Source of the DNA: Bifidobacterium breve
GTDB lineage: Bacteria; Actinomycetota; Actinomycetes; Nanopelagicales; Nanopelagicaceae
DNA length: 64,000 bases
Direction: 5' to 3'
NCBI GenBank assembly: GCA_945883675.1
Contig: CAMCYA010000001.1
Coordinates: forward strand, 38,271 to 102,270
Shown: one piece after another, positions 19,170 through 27,832 of the stretch
Layout: each line of letters opens with the position of its first letter
Position numbering within the stretch: position 1 is the first letter of the stretch
Translations under genes and position numbers: made by a program
The notes under the pieces: generated by a model
The model's database searches: none
The model's input: the letters and a program-made list of their open reading frames with translations, nothing else
What the model was told of the DNA's origin: nothing

Positions 19170-19310
19170 CTAAGCGCTAAGCCCTTCGGCTTGCTTAGTA
19201 CCAACCGCGCAACTCGCGCACGGTGGTCTGAAGGAAGACCTGCTGGCGATGAAAGACACCGCCAGAAGTAGCGGGTTTTTTCATGTAAAAACCCAGTTGG
19301 AGCTTAACTG
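19170..19310 (+). ncRNA. candidate structured RNA or leader: tandem hairpins
   Basis: Consecutive stems at 19170-19198, 19205-19223, 19225-19240, 19244-19264, 19273-19294 (GGGTTTTT/AAAAACCC) and 19294-19310, directly upstream of the ATG at 19313. Strand uncertain. Confidence 0.35.
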
Positions 19311-19312
19311 CC

Positions 19313-19486
19313 ATGTCTGATAAACATAAAAGTGCACTGCTTGAAGCCGAAGGGGTTTATTTTCAAGCCCTTTGTAGCTGCGGCTGGTTCTCAAACGTTT
19401 CCTTTAAGGAAGAGGTTGATTTACTGAGAGCCCTACATATCCATCAGATGGCCGTGTTTGGAATAGCCGTTAGTGATGGAAATTAA
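19313..19486 (+). CDS. small CxCGW-motif protein (57 aa)
   Basis: MSDKHKSALLEAEGVYFQALCSCGWFSNVSFKEEVDLLRALHIHQMAVFGIAVSDGN; below the ORF track cutoff; 3 nt upstream of the next small CDS. Confidence 0.55.
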   Translation: MSDKHKSALLEAEGVYFQALCSCGWFSNVSFKEEVDLLRALHIHQMAVFGIAVSDGN

Positions 19487-19489
19487 ATT

Positions 19490-19696
19490 ATGGGAACAAT
19501 AATCCTTACCGGAATATCACATGGTAAACATCAATTCTCGCTTACCTACCCAGAGATTGAAGGCGTAATAATCTGTTTGGCACATTGCAAATGTGGCTAT
19601 GAGGTTGAGATCATCAACTTCAGAAGTTACGGTGGGACAAAAGATCTCCAAATGAAGTGGGAGAAACATATTGGTACTTGGAAGGGGTGGGATTAA
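19490..19696 (+). CDS. small CxCGY-motif protein (68 aa)
   Basis: CLAHCKCGYEVEI motif; follows the previous small ORF. Confidence 0.5.
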   Translation: MGTIILTGISHGKHQFSLTYPEIEGVIICLAHCKCGYEVEIINFRSYGGTKDLQMKWEKHIGTWKGWD

Positions 19697-19866
19697 GAGT
19701 TTGCTGGTCGATCCTTATACTTCTCCACTGCTTCCGCCATTGCTTTATTTAACATATCCCAATTAGCAGATTCGGCTTCGGTATCTTCCCTGTCGCCATA
19801 AATTTCTTGCCATTGCTTATAAACCTCTTGGGTAATGCGTAACCGCTCAGATCTTGGAATTGTCAT
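19693..19866 (-). CDS. small hypothetical protein (paralogue of 15961..16158)
   Basis: SERLRITQEVYKQWQEIYGDREDTEAESANWDMLNKAMAEAVEKYKDRPANS. Confidence 0.55.
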   Translation of the reverse strand: MTIPRSERLRITQEVYKQWQEIYGDREDTEAESANWDMLNKAMAEAVEKYKDRPANS

Positions 19867-19991
19867 TTGTGCTCCAACATACGCCAAGTTTAGGTCCTGG
19901 GGCAGACAAAAGGTGAGTAGCGTGGGATCACTCTTCCGCTAATTCTTTATCCCTAAGCTAACTTGTCACCCCTCTCCCCTACATTCCATAC

Positions 19992-20270
19992 ATGAGTACA
20001 AAACGACGTAGGCGGTCTATCAAGCTTTTGGTCTGCCCTTCATGCCAGCAGATAGGTGTTCTTAGAAAGATTGTTTATGGGATGCCAGATCCAGAGATCT
20101 TTGACTTTGAAAAGTTTGCAGTCGGTGGGTGTTGTCTCTGCGCTCCTTCTCGGTTTATCTTTTACCCATGGGAATTTTTGGGAAAGACAGTGATCCTGAG
20201 AAGGAATCGAAGCGAATTGAGCGGCAAGAAAAAGCCAAGGAGTTATTCGGCAACGAGATTGGAAAAATAA
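19992..20270 (+). CDS. zinc-ribbon-like protein with CPSC..GGCC motif, apparently truncated or divergent at its C-terminus
   Basis: LVCPSCQQIGVLRKIVYGMPDPEIFDFEKFAVGGCCL, then a basic tail overlapping the next CDS. Confidence 0.45.
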   Translation: MSTKRRRRSIKLLVCPSCQQIGVLRKIVYGMPDPEIFDFEKFAVGGCCLCAPSRFIFYPWEFLGKTVILRRNRSELSGKKKPRSYSATRLEK

Positions 20271-20815
20271 AGGGTTCCTACAAAAACCAGAAAGATTTGT
20301 TCATCCAGGCACAGTCTGGTCATTACGTCGGCGTGTCACCACAGAAGCTATTTCAAGTTGTATTGATTGTGGGAGCAGATCGTAAATACTCGATCACTTT
20401 TATTGACAAGGCGAGCCATTCTGTCACTTTTCAGACAAATAAAAGAGAAAAATTTTGGGACGGTACCGTGAGTTGTGTAATTATTGCAATGGAAGATGGA
20501 TCACGAATTAGTGTCTCAGGTAATGCAGAACAAGGCTCTACGACAAGTGGATTTAGTCCTTTGCAGTGGTCGCCTTTTCAGCAAATGGCTTCAGATGGGG
20601 CCGTAATGGGAGAAATAGGAAAGCTAAAACAAGCGATTGCAAAACAAGTACCTATAACTCCAGAGCCGCAGAAGGAAGATACAAAGGATATGGATCAGTC
20701 CACAAACAACGTGTCTGACATTCCAACTCAAATTAGACAATTAAAGGAGCTTTATGACGCAGGAGTACTGAGTCCTGAAGAGTTTGAAAAAGCAAAAGCA
20801 AAACTGCTGGGATAA
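20168..20815 (+). CDS. hypothetical protein with C-terminal SHOCT-like domain
   Basis: C-terminus TQIRQLKELYDAGVLSPEEFEKAKAKLLG; internal start MGIFGKDSDPEKE. Confidence 0.75.
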   Translation: MGIFGKDSDPEKESKRIERQEKAKELFGNEIGKIKGSYKNQKDLFIQAQSGHYVGVSPQKLFQVVLIVGADRKYSITFIDKASHSVTFQTNKREKFWDGTVSCVIIAMEDGSRISVSGNAEQGSTTSGFSPLQWSPFQQMASDGAVMGEIGKLKQAIAKQVPITPEPQKEDTKDMDQSTNNVSDIPTQIRQLKELYDAGVLSPEEFEKAKAKLLG

Positions 20816-20900
20816 GCACTGGAAGGAAAAAGATCCTTCTACGAAAGTTTTGGGTGTGTTGGCAGTGCTGTGTCAGTGAGGGCAGATAGGTTTTTGAGAG

Positions 20901-21332
20901 TTAATTACTGCCGGATACATACTGTTTAAGCGCTTCATTTTCTACAGAGATCTCATTGACATGGTGTTTAACCACATCGCCGATAGAGACGATAGAAAGC
21001 AAATTGCCATCAGCATCTACAACAGGAACGTGACGAATGCGCTGCTTAGTCATCAATTCCATAACTTCAGAGACTGTCGCATCAGATGTGCAGGTGTGCA
21101 CGTTAACTGTCATGATGTCTCGCACATGTAGATCTTCCATCATGTCGAGCTTGCCAGGCATTGCTCGGACAATGTCTCGTTCAGAGACGATTCCATCGAT
21201 CACTTTGCCATCAAGTGAAACAACCATAGCGCCGATGTGAAAGCTATTGAGAGATTCAACTAAGTGTTTCACCCTGTCATTAGCCGAGATTGTATGAACG
21301 CGCTTGTTTGCAATGAGGGTTTGGATTTTCAT
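20901..21332 (-). CDS. CBS-domain protein
   Basis: Tandem CBS repeats (VVSLDGKVIDGIVSERDIVRAM; RIRHVPVVDADGNLLSIVSIGDVVKH); ATG at 21332 after GGAGACAGA. Confidence 0.92.
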   Translation of the reverse strand: MKIQTLIANKRVHTISANDRVKHLVESLNSFHIGAMVVSLDGKVIDGIVSERDIVRAMPGKLDMMEDLHVRDIMTVNVHTCTSDATVSEVMELMTKQRIRHVPVVDADGNLLSIVSIGDVVKHHVNEISVENEALKQYVSGSN

Positions 21333-21618
21333 TCTGTCTCCTAACCATGAAGTGTCTAGATACTTCTCTTGGTAAGGGGACAATGCAATAGGCAGGGATG
21401 GGTTAGGTCTGCTTTGGGTGCTCGGGCTGCACATGCGAGCTTTCGGCCTTTAGCGCAGAGGCCACCATGAGATGCGGATATCCCTATACGACGTGAGAGA
21501 GATCCTGCAATTACTCCTGCGATACCGGTTCCAACTCCAGAGTTAGAGCCTGCTAAATAATTTATTAAACGCTACGAACCAACCCACAAATTCGTGGCCA
21601 TATATCTAAACCAAACTA

Positions 21619-22119
21619 CTACTTGTTACCAATAGCTTTTTTCAAATCTTTATATTCTGAACAATTGACACCGCAGAGAGTCAAAAGTTTTGCAAGATTA
21701 CTTTTGGCAGAGGCTATCTTCTTAGTGGTGACAAAGAGCTCGCCCTGGTATTCAAGTGCGCCAAGGTGATTAGGGTTAATTTGCAAAGCCTTGGTGTAGT
21801 AAGAGGCAGAGGAACTGTAGGACTTTAACTTGCGTGATGTGTAGCCAAGTAAGTTGTTGACATCTGCATTGTTTGGAAAGGCTTTATCTATCTTTATTAG
21901 CTCTGTCCGTGCTTTTTTAAAGTTATTTGAGCTCAACATTGGATTGATACGAGTCAGCTCAGTTTGCACTGTTACTACTGGCTTGGCTGGTGTGGATGTT
22001 GATGTGGGTGCTTTTGATGGTGCGGGTGTTACTGCTGGCGCTGGCGTTGGTGAATAGTCCCCGTGGGCCGCTGGCGCCATAAGGGATAGCGCAGCAACAT
22101 AGATCAACAGTTTTCTCAT
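21619..22119 (-). CDS. secreted TPR-like protein with Pro/Thr/Ala-rich linker
   Basis: Signal peptide, TPAPAVTPAPSKAPTSTSTPAKP linker, TPR-like ALQINPNHLGALEYQGELF. Confidence 0.75.
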   Translation of the reverse strand: MRKLLIYVAALSLMAPAAHGDYSPTPAPAVTPAPSKAPTSTSTPAKPVVTVQTELTRINPMLSSNNFKKARTELIKIDKAFPNNADVNNLLGYTSRKLKSYSSSASYYTKALQINPNHLGALEYQGELFVTTKKIASAKSNLAKLLTLCGVNCSEYKDLKKAIGNK

Positions 22120-22212
22120 AAGAAAACGGTAGCAGTGCGGTATTCAGTGCGCACTTTGAACAAGGTCACACCCTGGCTTTGACCCACAGCAATAATTCAC
22201 CTCCTGCCTGAA

Positions 22213-24156
22213 CTAGGCCCAGACCCACTTAAAGCCATTAATCATGTAGTAAATATATACAGCAATGAAGATGTATATGGCAGCGCCAGTTATTCGATAT
22301 GTCATCACGCCCCATTTGTTCTCCACAAAGTAACGCGGGGTGTGGGTGTGCTCCTCTGTTAGTGCATCGATGATTGAAAAAAACAGCAGTGGAACTAGCG
22401 CTATTTCCAAAATCAGCTCCTCGTGCACTTTCAGATTTGGATTTTCGAGTAATTTGGTCAGAGCAATACCTAATAGGAAAAGAAGTGCAATCTTTGGTGC
22501 TCCACGTAAATTTAGTGAACCCAATCTGTTGGATGGATTTTTCCACATAAGTTTGATCAGGCTTGGCAGGGCAAAAAGTGCAATTATCATTGGAACAGCT
22601 GCTGACCCGTTTTTAAATGTTCCAATTGAGGTGATGAGGATCCAAATCCAGGCACTCTTTAGAACAGTTCGCAGAAGGATAGAGATCCGTGACTGCACGA
22701 GATCGTTTGAAATCATCTCATTTAATCGATCGCCCCAATTTCTAGAGACATAGTGCTCAATGAAATATCGGATGATCAAAGCAAACCAAATCAATGCTGC
22801 GATCTTTATGGGGGCATCTTTAACGTCAAACTCCGCCCCTGACAAATCTGAAATTACGCCAATGACCTTCCAGACCATCCAGCCAGTAACTAATGGGCTT
22901 AGTAAGTAGTCGACTGCATAATTCCAGTTACGACCAGGGTCTCTATGCAGGCCATCGAACTTCCTTAAAACGCCAGCAAAAAGGGGTGGAGTGCAAGATA
23001 TTAAGAAAATAGATATTAAAGTGGAAAAAATTCGCTTCGGTTCATCTGGTATTCCAGAGGGTAAAACTTTGGCGAAAAAAACCAGTGTTACAAATGTTGC
23101 GCCAGCTAGTGCGCCAGCTAATGAATCAAGTACTCCAATTGCGATCATAAGAGCCATACAGATGAAAGAAGGAAGTAATGAGGAAAGTAGCGTAGAAGAT
23201 GAAGAAATCCCAGGGCGGCTCTGGATTTCAATAAAACCAAAGATGCCAATCAATATTGCCATTGGGTAGAGCAAGAAGGAGATTGAACCCAAAACTGCCC
23301 TTAAGTAATCACCATCTCTAATGATTGTGGCTACCCCAGGGGTAAAGCGAGAGATTTTTTCAATTCTAATTCTCAGATAATTCTCAAAGAATCTATACTT
23401 AGCTAAAGTGACGGCGGGGTTTAATAAAAACCTTAAGAACTTTTTTCTAGCTCCTTCTATTTTTAGTTTTTCATCTCTTCTGGCACTAATTTCTATGTAC
23501 TCAGGAACACCTTGTTCATTTGAAGCACCTCTAGGAATGTTATTAGAGGAAGAATCTTTGGAAGTTGAAACACCAGATACAGCAGCCGAAGTCACCATCA
23601 TGGCAAAAGTTGCAAGGACAACAATTGTTGTGCTGACGCCTGAAGCTGTCTTGGCCCCCTGATCATCTGCCAGTACAACTTCTCCTTCCCCGGGTGGTGT
23701 AATTTCTAAAAGTGGGACCCAGGCAGTTTCATCAATTCCCTCTTCGTAAAGGGCATTTCTCCAAACACTAAAGTAAGTTTCACCTATCAAAACACCATAT
23801 TCTCGATCACAATAGGTCTCACCATACCGAGTTACGAAATCAGAATTTGCGGCATCCTCGTCGCACTCAGTCGTATCTCTTCCATAAGCAATCGGATCTT
23901 TAAATGTGATCGCTGGCTCTGAATTATTGTCCTGACTCCAAACAAATTTACTTTCGTTATTCGTCGATTTAAAACAGACTAAGTAAATCTGGTCATCACT
24001 GTTTTGATCTGTCGTACCAATAACTGATTCGAACTTATCTGTGCACTCCAGACCAATATAGGGAAGCTCTACTGCGTTTGCATAGAAACTTCCAGAGGCA
24101 AGAATTCCAAGTGAAAGACACAGCACAGGTACGAATTTGAGGAGCCTCGTAAACAT
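22213..24156 (-). CDS. large multi-spanning membrane protein of unknown function
   Basis: 647 aa ORF, signal peptide and many TM segments. Confidence 0.8.
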   Translation of the reverse strand: MFTRLLKFVPVLCLSLGILASGSFYANAVELPYIGLECTDKFESVIGTTDQNSDDQIYLVCFKSTNNESKFVWSQDNNSEPAITFKDPIAYGRDTTECDEDAANSDFVTRYGETYCDREYGVLIGETYFSVWRNALYEEGIDETAWVPLLEITPPGEGEVVLADDQGAKTASGVSTTIVVLATFAMMVTSAAVSGVSTSKDSSSNNIPRGASNEQGVPEYIEISARRDEKLKIEGARKKFLRFLLNPAVTLAKYRFFENYLRIRIEKISRFTPGVATIIRDGDYLRAVLGSISFLLYPMAILIGIFGFIEIQSRPGISSSSTLLSSLLPSFICMALMIAIGVLDSLAGALAGATFVTLVFFAKVLPSGIPDEPKRIFSTLISIFLISCTPPLFAGVLRKFDGLHRDPGRNWNYAVDYLLSPLVTGWMVWKVIGVISDLSGAEFDVKDAPIKIAALIWFALIIRYFIEHYVSRNWGDRLNEMISNDLVQSRISILLRTVLKSAWIWILITSIGTFKNGSAAVPMIIALFALPSLIKLMWKNPSNRLGSLNLRGAPKIALLFLLGIALTKLLENPNLKVHEELILEIALVPLLFFSIIDALTEEHTHTPRYFVENKWGVMTYRITGAAIYIFIAVYIYYMINGFKWVWA

Positions 24157-24252
24157 GTCAAGGAATCTAGCGCTTAACTTTGCATTCTCCTAGCGGTTTC
24201 ACATACCAATTTGGATTCGGATAATTAACCCTTAATCCCCTACCCTGTAGAT

Positions 24253-24723
24253 ATGAACCTTCGAAACGCAATATCTTTCGCCGGCATAGCAGTTGTCCTT
24301 GTCTATGTCGTTGGCTCTGGGCTTTGGGTTAATACCGGTGATAGTTGGTATAACAATCTCAATAGGCCATCGTGGCAACCACCAGGTTACATATTCGGAA
24401 TTATCTGGCCATATAACTTTATTGTTCTTGGCATTGCAGCATTTGCGATAGGCCAACGTGCATCCATTCCTGTTGCACTTACTTACTTGGCTTTCTTTGC
24501 CTTCTCTGTTGCAGCAGCTCTGCTCTGGGCATATCAGTTCTATCGCCCACATAACTTCACTGCTGCAGCAATCGCACTTACGGCAACAGCTGTGCTTACT
24601 ATCCCCATGAGTTACATACTCTTTACGATCTCACTGCCTATTGCACTTGCTGTGATGCCATATCAAGTGTGGGTGGCAATTGCTGCAACGCTTAGTTGGA
24701 GTTTTCGCAGGTTGAATCAGTAG
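24253..24723 (+). CDS. TspO/MBR family protein
   Basis: WYNNLNRPSWQPPGYIFGIIWPYNF, Trp-rich 5-TM pattern. Confidence 0.85.
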   Translation: MNLRNAISFAGIAVVLVYVVGSGLWVNTGDSWYNNLNRPSWQPPGYIFGIIWPYNFIVLGIAAFAIGQRASIPVALTYLAFFAFSVAAALLWAYQFYRPHNFTAAAIALTATAVLTIPMSYILFTISLPIALAVMPYQVWVAIAATLSWSFRRLNQ

Positions 24724-24736
24724 TTGTATTTTATTT

Positions 24737-25414
24737 CTAAGGCGCAACAGGCGGTAGCGAAGTATCTGAGAGCACCAGAAGTGCGATTGCAGATGCAATC
24801 AGCAGAACTGCTGTAATCGCAGAAGCTTTTGTTCCAAGACGTTGAGGTAAACCTTTGATGCCGCTGAGATGATCTTGCTTCATATCTTTTATAACGTTGA
24901 GAAAGTGCGCAGCTACTCCAAGTAATGCCCCGCCAAGCATCATCCAAACTGGTGGCATCTCTCCCTTAGAAAGTGCCATACAAGATGGAAGAGCTGCAAA
25001 TGCAACTGCGTATGGCAGTGGAGATAAAAAGTTGAACTTGAAGTAGAAGTTATAGGCAACTGCCCATCCGATGGCAAAGATTGAAAGTCCTCCCCCAATG
25101 AAACCCAACGGCCCAAAAAGATTGGTCAGGAGTGCAATAGGAAGCATTATCTGCAACCAACGCTGTAAGTACTTTGGAGTTATCAAACCTGCAACAAGAG
25201 GTTTTTTTAATCGGTTATGGCGCACATCATCTTGGTAATCAATAAGGTCATTGCTCCAACCAACTACAAGCTGACCACAAAAGAATGCAAATGCAATAAC
25301 CATTGATGGGCCTTCCCACCAATAAAGCTGTGCGAAGAAGTAACTAATAGAAGTGACAAGCATGGTTGGGCCAAAGTGTGAAGCACGCATTAAGCCAATC
25401 AAACGCTTTGTCAT
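24737..25414 (-). CDS. UbiA-family prenyltransferase
   Basis: NDLIDYQDDVRHNRLKKPL (NDxxDxxxD) and the IKDMKQD second Asp-rich motif. Confidence 0.88.
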   Translation of the reverse strand: MTKRLIGLMRASHFGPTMLVTSISYFFAQLYWWEGPSMVIAFAFFCGQLVVGWSNDLIDYQDDVRHNRLKKPLVAGLITPKYLQRWLQIMLPIALLTNLFGPLGFIGGGLSIFAIGWAVAYNFYFKFNFLSPLPYAVAFAALPSCMALSKGEMPPVWMMLGGALLGVAAHFLNVIKDMKQDHLSGIKGLPQRLGTKASAITAVLLIASAIALLVLSDTSLPPVAP

Positions 25415-25460
25415 GAGAATGGCCTTTTTAGTTGAGGTAAGAAACAGATGAGGTCTAGGT

Positions 25461-26759
25461 TCAATTTGTTTTTGATACGCTCACGAGTAAGCCTGTAGAA
25501 GTGTTGTCAATCAGTTCGATGTTCCAGTTGTCGATGGATTTCTTTTCACCTTTTCTTAAAAGCAACTTCTCGGCGGTGATAGGGCCATCGCCATGACTGA
25601 TGTTTGTATCAATCTTGTAAACAAGTAGTCCCTGACCTGAAGAGTAATTGTTCCGTGACTCCATAGCGATTGTTACCCCAGGTTTAACGTTTATTAACAG
25701 CAACTTGGTTCCCAAAGAATTAGAAAAATCGGATAAATAGTGAGTCGATGAGATTTGATTTTGAACACATCTCACCTCTTCATCTTTGATCCAGCCCATG
25801 AGTAGTTTGTTCCAAACAAAAAACTCAGATTGAAGGCTTGCATCACTCATAACGTCCCATCGCCCAGCAGGTGTTGGATCAGGCACTGTTGGTCGTTGGC
25901 TGTTTAAAAAGACATACAGATCTTCTAACCCAAAGATGCTATGCCCTAATTCGTGGGCAATTATGTTTGATTGTCCTACTATCTGTCCCACTTCTAAAGT
26001 CGCACCATTAACAGTTCCTGTTTTTGTACTAAAAATCTGCCCTCCGAAACCTTGCCCAATAGTTGTCAATTGGCTGTATCCAGATTCAATAACTACAGAG
26101 TCATACTTGCTGAAATCTATTTGTTGATCAGCTAGCAAAAATGTGTCATTTACAATGATCTCATTATTTTGCTGCGGTTTATTTGGAATAATTCCATAAT
26201 CTTTGGCAGAAGTTGTCAGTTTTACCCACAGATTTTTAGTAGGAATTTCAAAGGTTAACTTGATTCGGTTATAGGAGGCTTTGGCATAAAAATCACTTGT
26301 TTGCTTTAGTGCACTTTGGAGCTTGGATAGATCTGTATCAGTAAAGGGAATTTCTTCAAAAATAATTGGCAGTACAAGAATCTTTATCTCACTTTTTCCA
26401 TTTGCAAGGTTAGATGGTCTTGGAAAGCCATTGCTCCCCGAACCTCGAGAAGTTAGATCAATTGTTTTACATGTCTCAATAGGTGATAGATCTGCAACTG
26501 GTGTGATGCTTGGACTCTTGGATAGATCAACAACTATGGGAACCTTAGGCTTAGTAGATGCAGTATTCCTAACCCAGGTTTTTTTGCTGCCGGATTTCAA
26601 ACAGGTATAGGTCTTTCCCTTTACAACCTCACTATTTCCCAGCTTGGTGCATTTGCCACCCTGCTTAATTGCAGCATTTGCTACAGCTGTTGATAGTGAA
26701 AAAAGAAGCAAGAGAACCGATAAGAAAGAAATTATTTTCTTATTGATGATGCCCATCAT
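25461..26759 (-). CDS. secreted M6-like zinc metalloprotease
   Basis: Signal peptide and HELGHSIFGLEDLY (HExxH) motif. Confidence 0.78.
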   Translation of the reverse strand: MMGIINKKIISFLSVLLLLFSLSTAVANAAIKQGGKCTKLGNSEVVKGKTYTCLKSGSKKTWVRNTASTKPKVPIVVDLSKSPSITPVADLSPIETCKTIDLTSRGSGSNGFPRPSNLANGKSEIKILVLPIIFEEIPFTDTDLSKLQSALKQTSDFYAKASYNRIKLTFEIPTKNLWVKLTTSAKDYGIIPNKPQQNNEIIVNDTFLLADQQIDFSKYDSVVIESGYSQLTTIGQGFGGQIFSTKTGTVNGATLEVGQIVGQSNIIAHELGHSIFGLEDLYVFLNSQRPTVPDPTPAGRWDVMSDASLQSEFFVWNKLLMGWIKDEEVRCVQNQISSTHYLSDFSNSLGTKLLLINVKPGVTIAMESRNNYSSGQGLLVYKIDTNISHGDGPITAEKLLLRKGEKKSIDNWNIELIDNTSTGLLVSVSKTN

Positions 26760-26776
26760 TTTTCCTTCTTGTGTGC

Positions 26777-26926
26777 TCAGTTGTTCTTTAAGTGCAACAC
26801 TGCGTCGTCAAACCCGCCAGCTTCTAGCTTTGCAATCAGGTCAGCCTTAACTGCCTTAACAACATTATGAGTGCCATTACAGTTCTTATCTGGATCCGTT
26901 GTATATCCGCAAGCACAAGCTCCCAT
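26777..26926 (-). CDS. 49-aa CDGSH-like mini protein
   Basis: MGACACGYTTDPDKNCNGTHNVVKAVKADLIAKLEAGGFDDAVLHLKNN; C-x-C...C-N-G-T-H; AAGGAG upstream of ATG. Confidence 0.7.
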   Translation of the reverse strand: MGACACGYTTDPDKNCNGTHNVVKAVKADLIAKLEAGGFDDAVLHLKNN

Positions 26927-26959
26927 TTTAAAACTCCTTTTTTCTATAGGAGGCAAACT

Positions 26960-27826
26960 CTACTTCGTTTTCTTTAAGTCTTCCCGGACCACGATATAGA
27001 CGCCAACTAAAAGGATGATTCCGGCAATAATTTGAATCTGTGAAACGCTTTGACTAAAGACTGCGTAACCAATAGCCCCAGCAACCAGTGGGTTGATAAA
27101 TGCAAAAGAAGTCAGCAGCTCTGGGGAAACTCGATCGGCCAACCCCATATAGGCCCAGTACTGGGCGGCAAGGGCAGCGATTAAAAAGATCATATTAAAG
27201 TTGAGAACATCTTCGCTTTTTATCTCTGGCGTTGATATAAAAAGTTTGAGAAATCCAGCCGCAATAGCGCTGATCGAAACTTGAATAGCAGTTGCCAAAA
27301 GAATTGGATAGGTCGGTGGGTATTTAATCCAGATTTGGGTACCAATAAACCAGGCAATTACAGATAAGAAGGCCACAGTTATTCCAACTGCAGAGACCGA
27401 CTCACTTGGTGCGCCAATTAAGAAGGCAACAGCGAACGTTGCGATTACTACGCCAATGACGGAGTTTCGAGTTGGCTTACTGCCGTGAAACGCTGCATAA
27501 ACAACAGCCAAAGCCGGCAAAATTGAGTACGTCAAAGAAATTACGGCCCCAGGTTCTTTAGAACTTGCCCACGCAACAGCGCCACTACAAATAGGTGAAA
27601 AAATAAGTCCTGTAGCACCCAGCATGAGCAGCTGTTTATCAAAGCGAATTAACTTAAATGTTCTTGGCATAACAAGTGCAACGGCAGTCAATAAAATAGC
27701 GGCGGCTCCAACAGAGCGAATAAGGATGATGTTGAGCAGATCTACACTGCTTGTTACTTCACTTAAGAATGGATAGATAGCACCGCCGACAATCCACATG
27801 ACGCCCAGGCGAATAAAGTTATTCAT
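26960..27826 (-). CDS. EamA/DMT-superfamily transporter
   Basis: 288 aa, ten-TM pattern with duplicated EamA-like halves. Confidence 0.82.
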   Translation of the reverse strand: MNNFIRLGVMWIVGGAIYPFLSEVTSSVDLLNIILIRSVGAAAILLTAVALVMPRTFKLIRFDKQLLMLGATGLIFSPICSGAVAWASSKEPGAVISLTYSILPALAVVYAAFHGSKPTRNSVIGVVIATFAVAFLIGAPSESVSAVGITVAFLSVIAWFIGTQIWIKYPPTYPILLATAIQVSISAIAAGFLKLFISTPEIKSEDVLNFNMIFLIAALAAQYWAYMGLADRVSPELLTSFAFINPLVAGAIGYAVFSQSVSQIQIIAGIILLVGVYIVVREDLKKTK

Positions 27827-27832
27827 GCAGTC

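Noticed and set aside
22238-22753. ORFs of 102 aa (minus) and 137 aa (plus) overlapping the 647-aa membrane protein
   Set aside because: Shadow frames of the longer coherent membrane-protein ORF.
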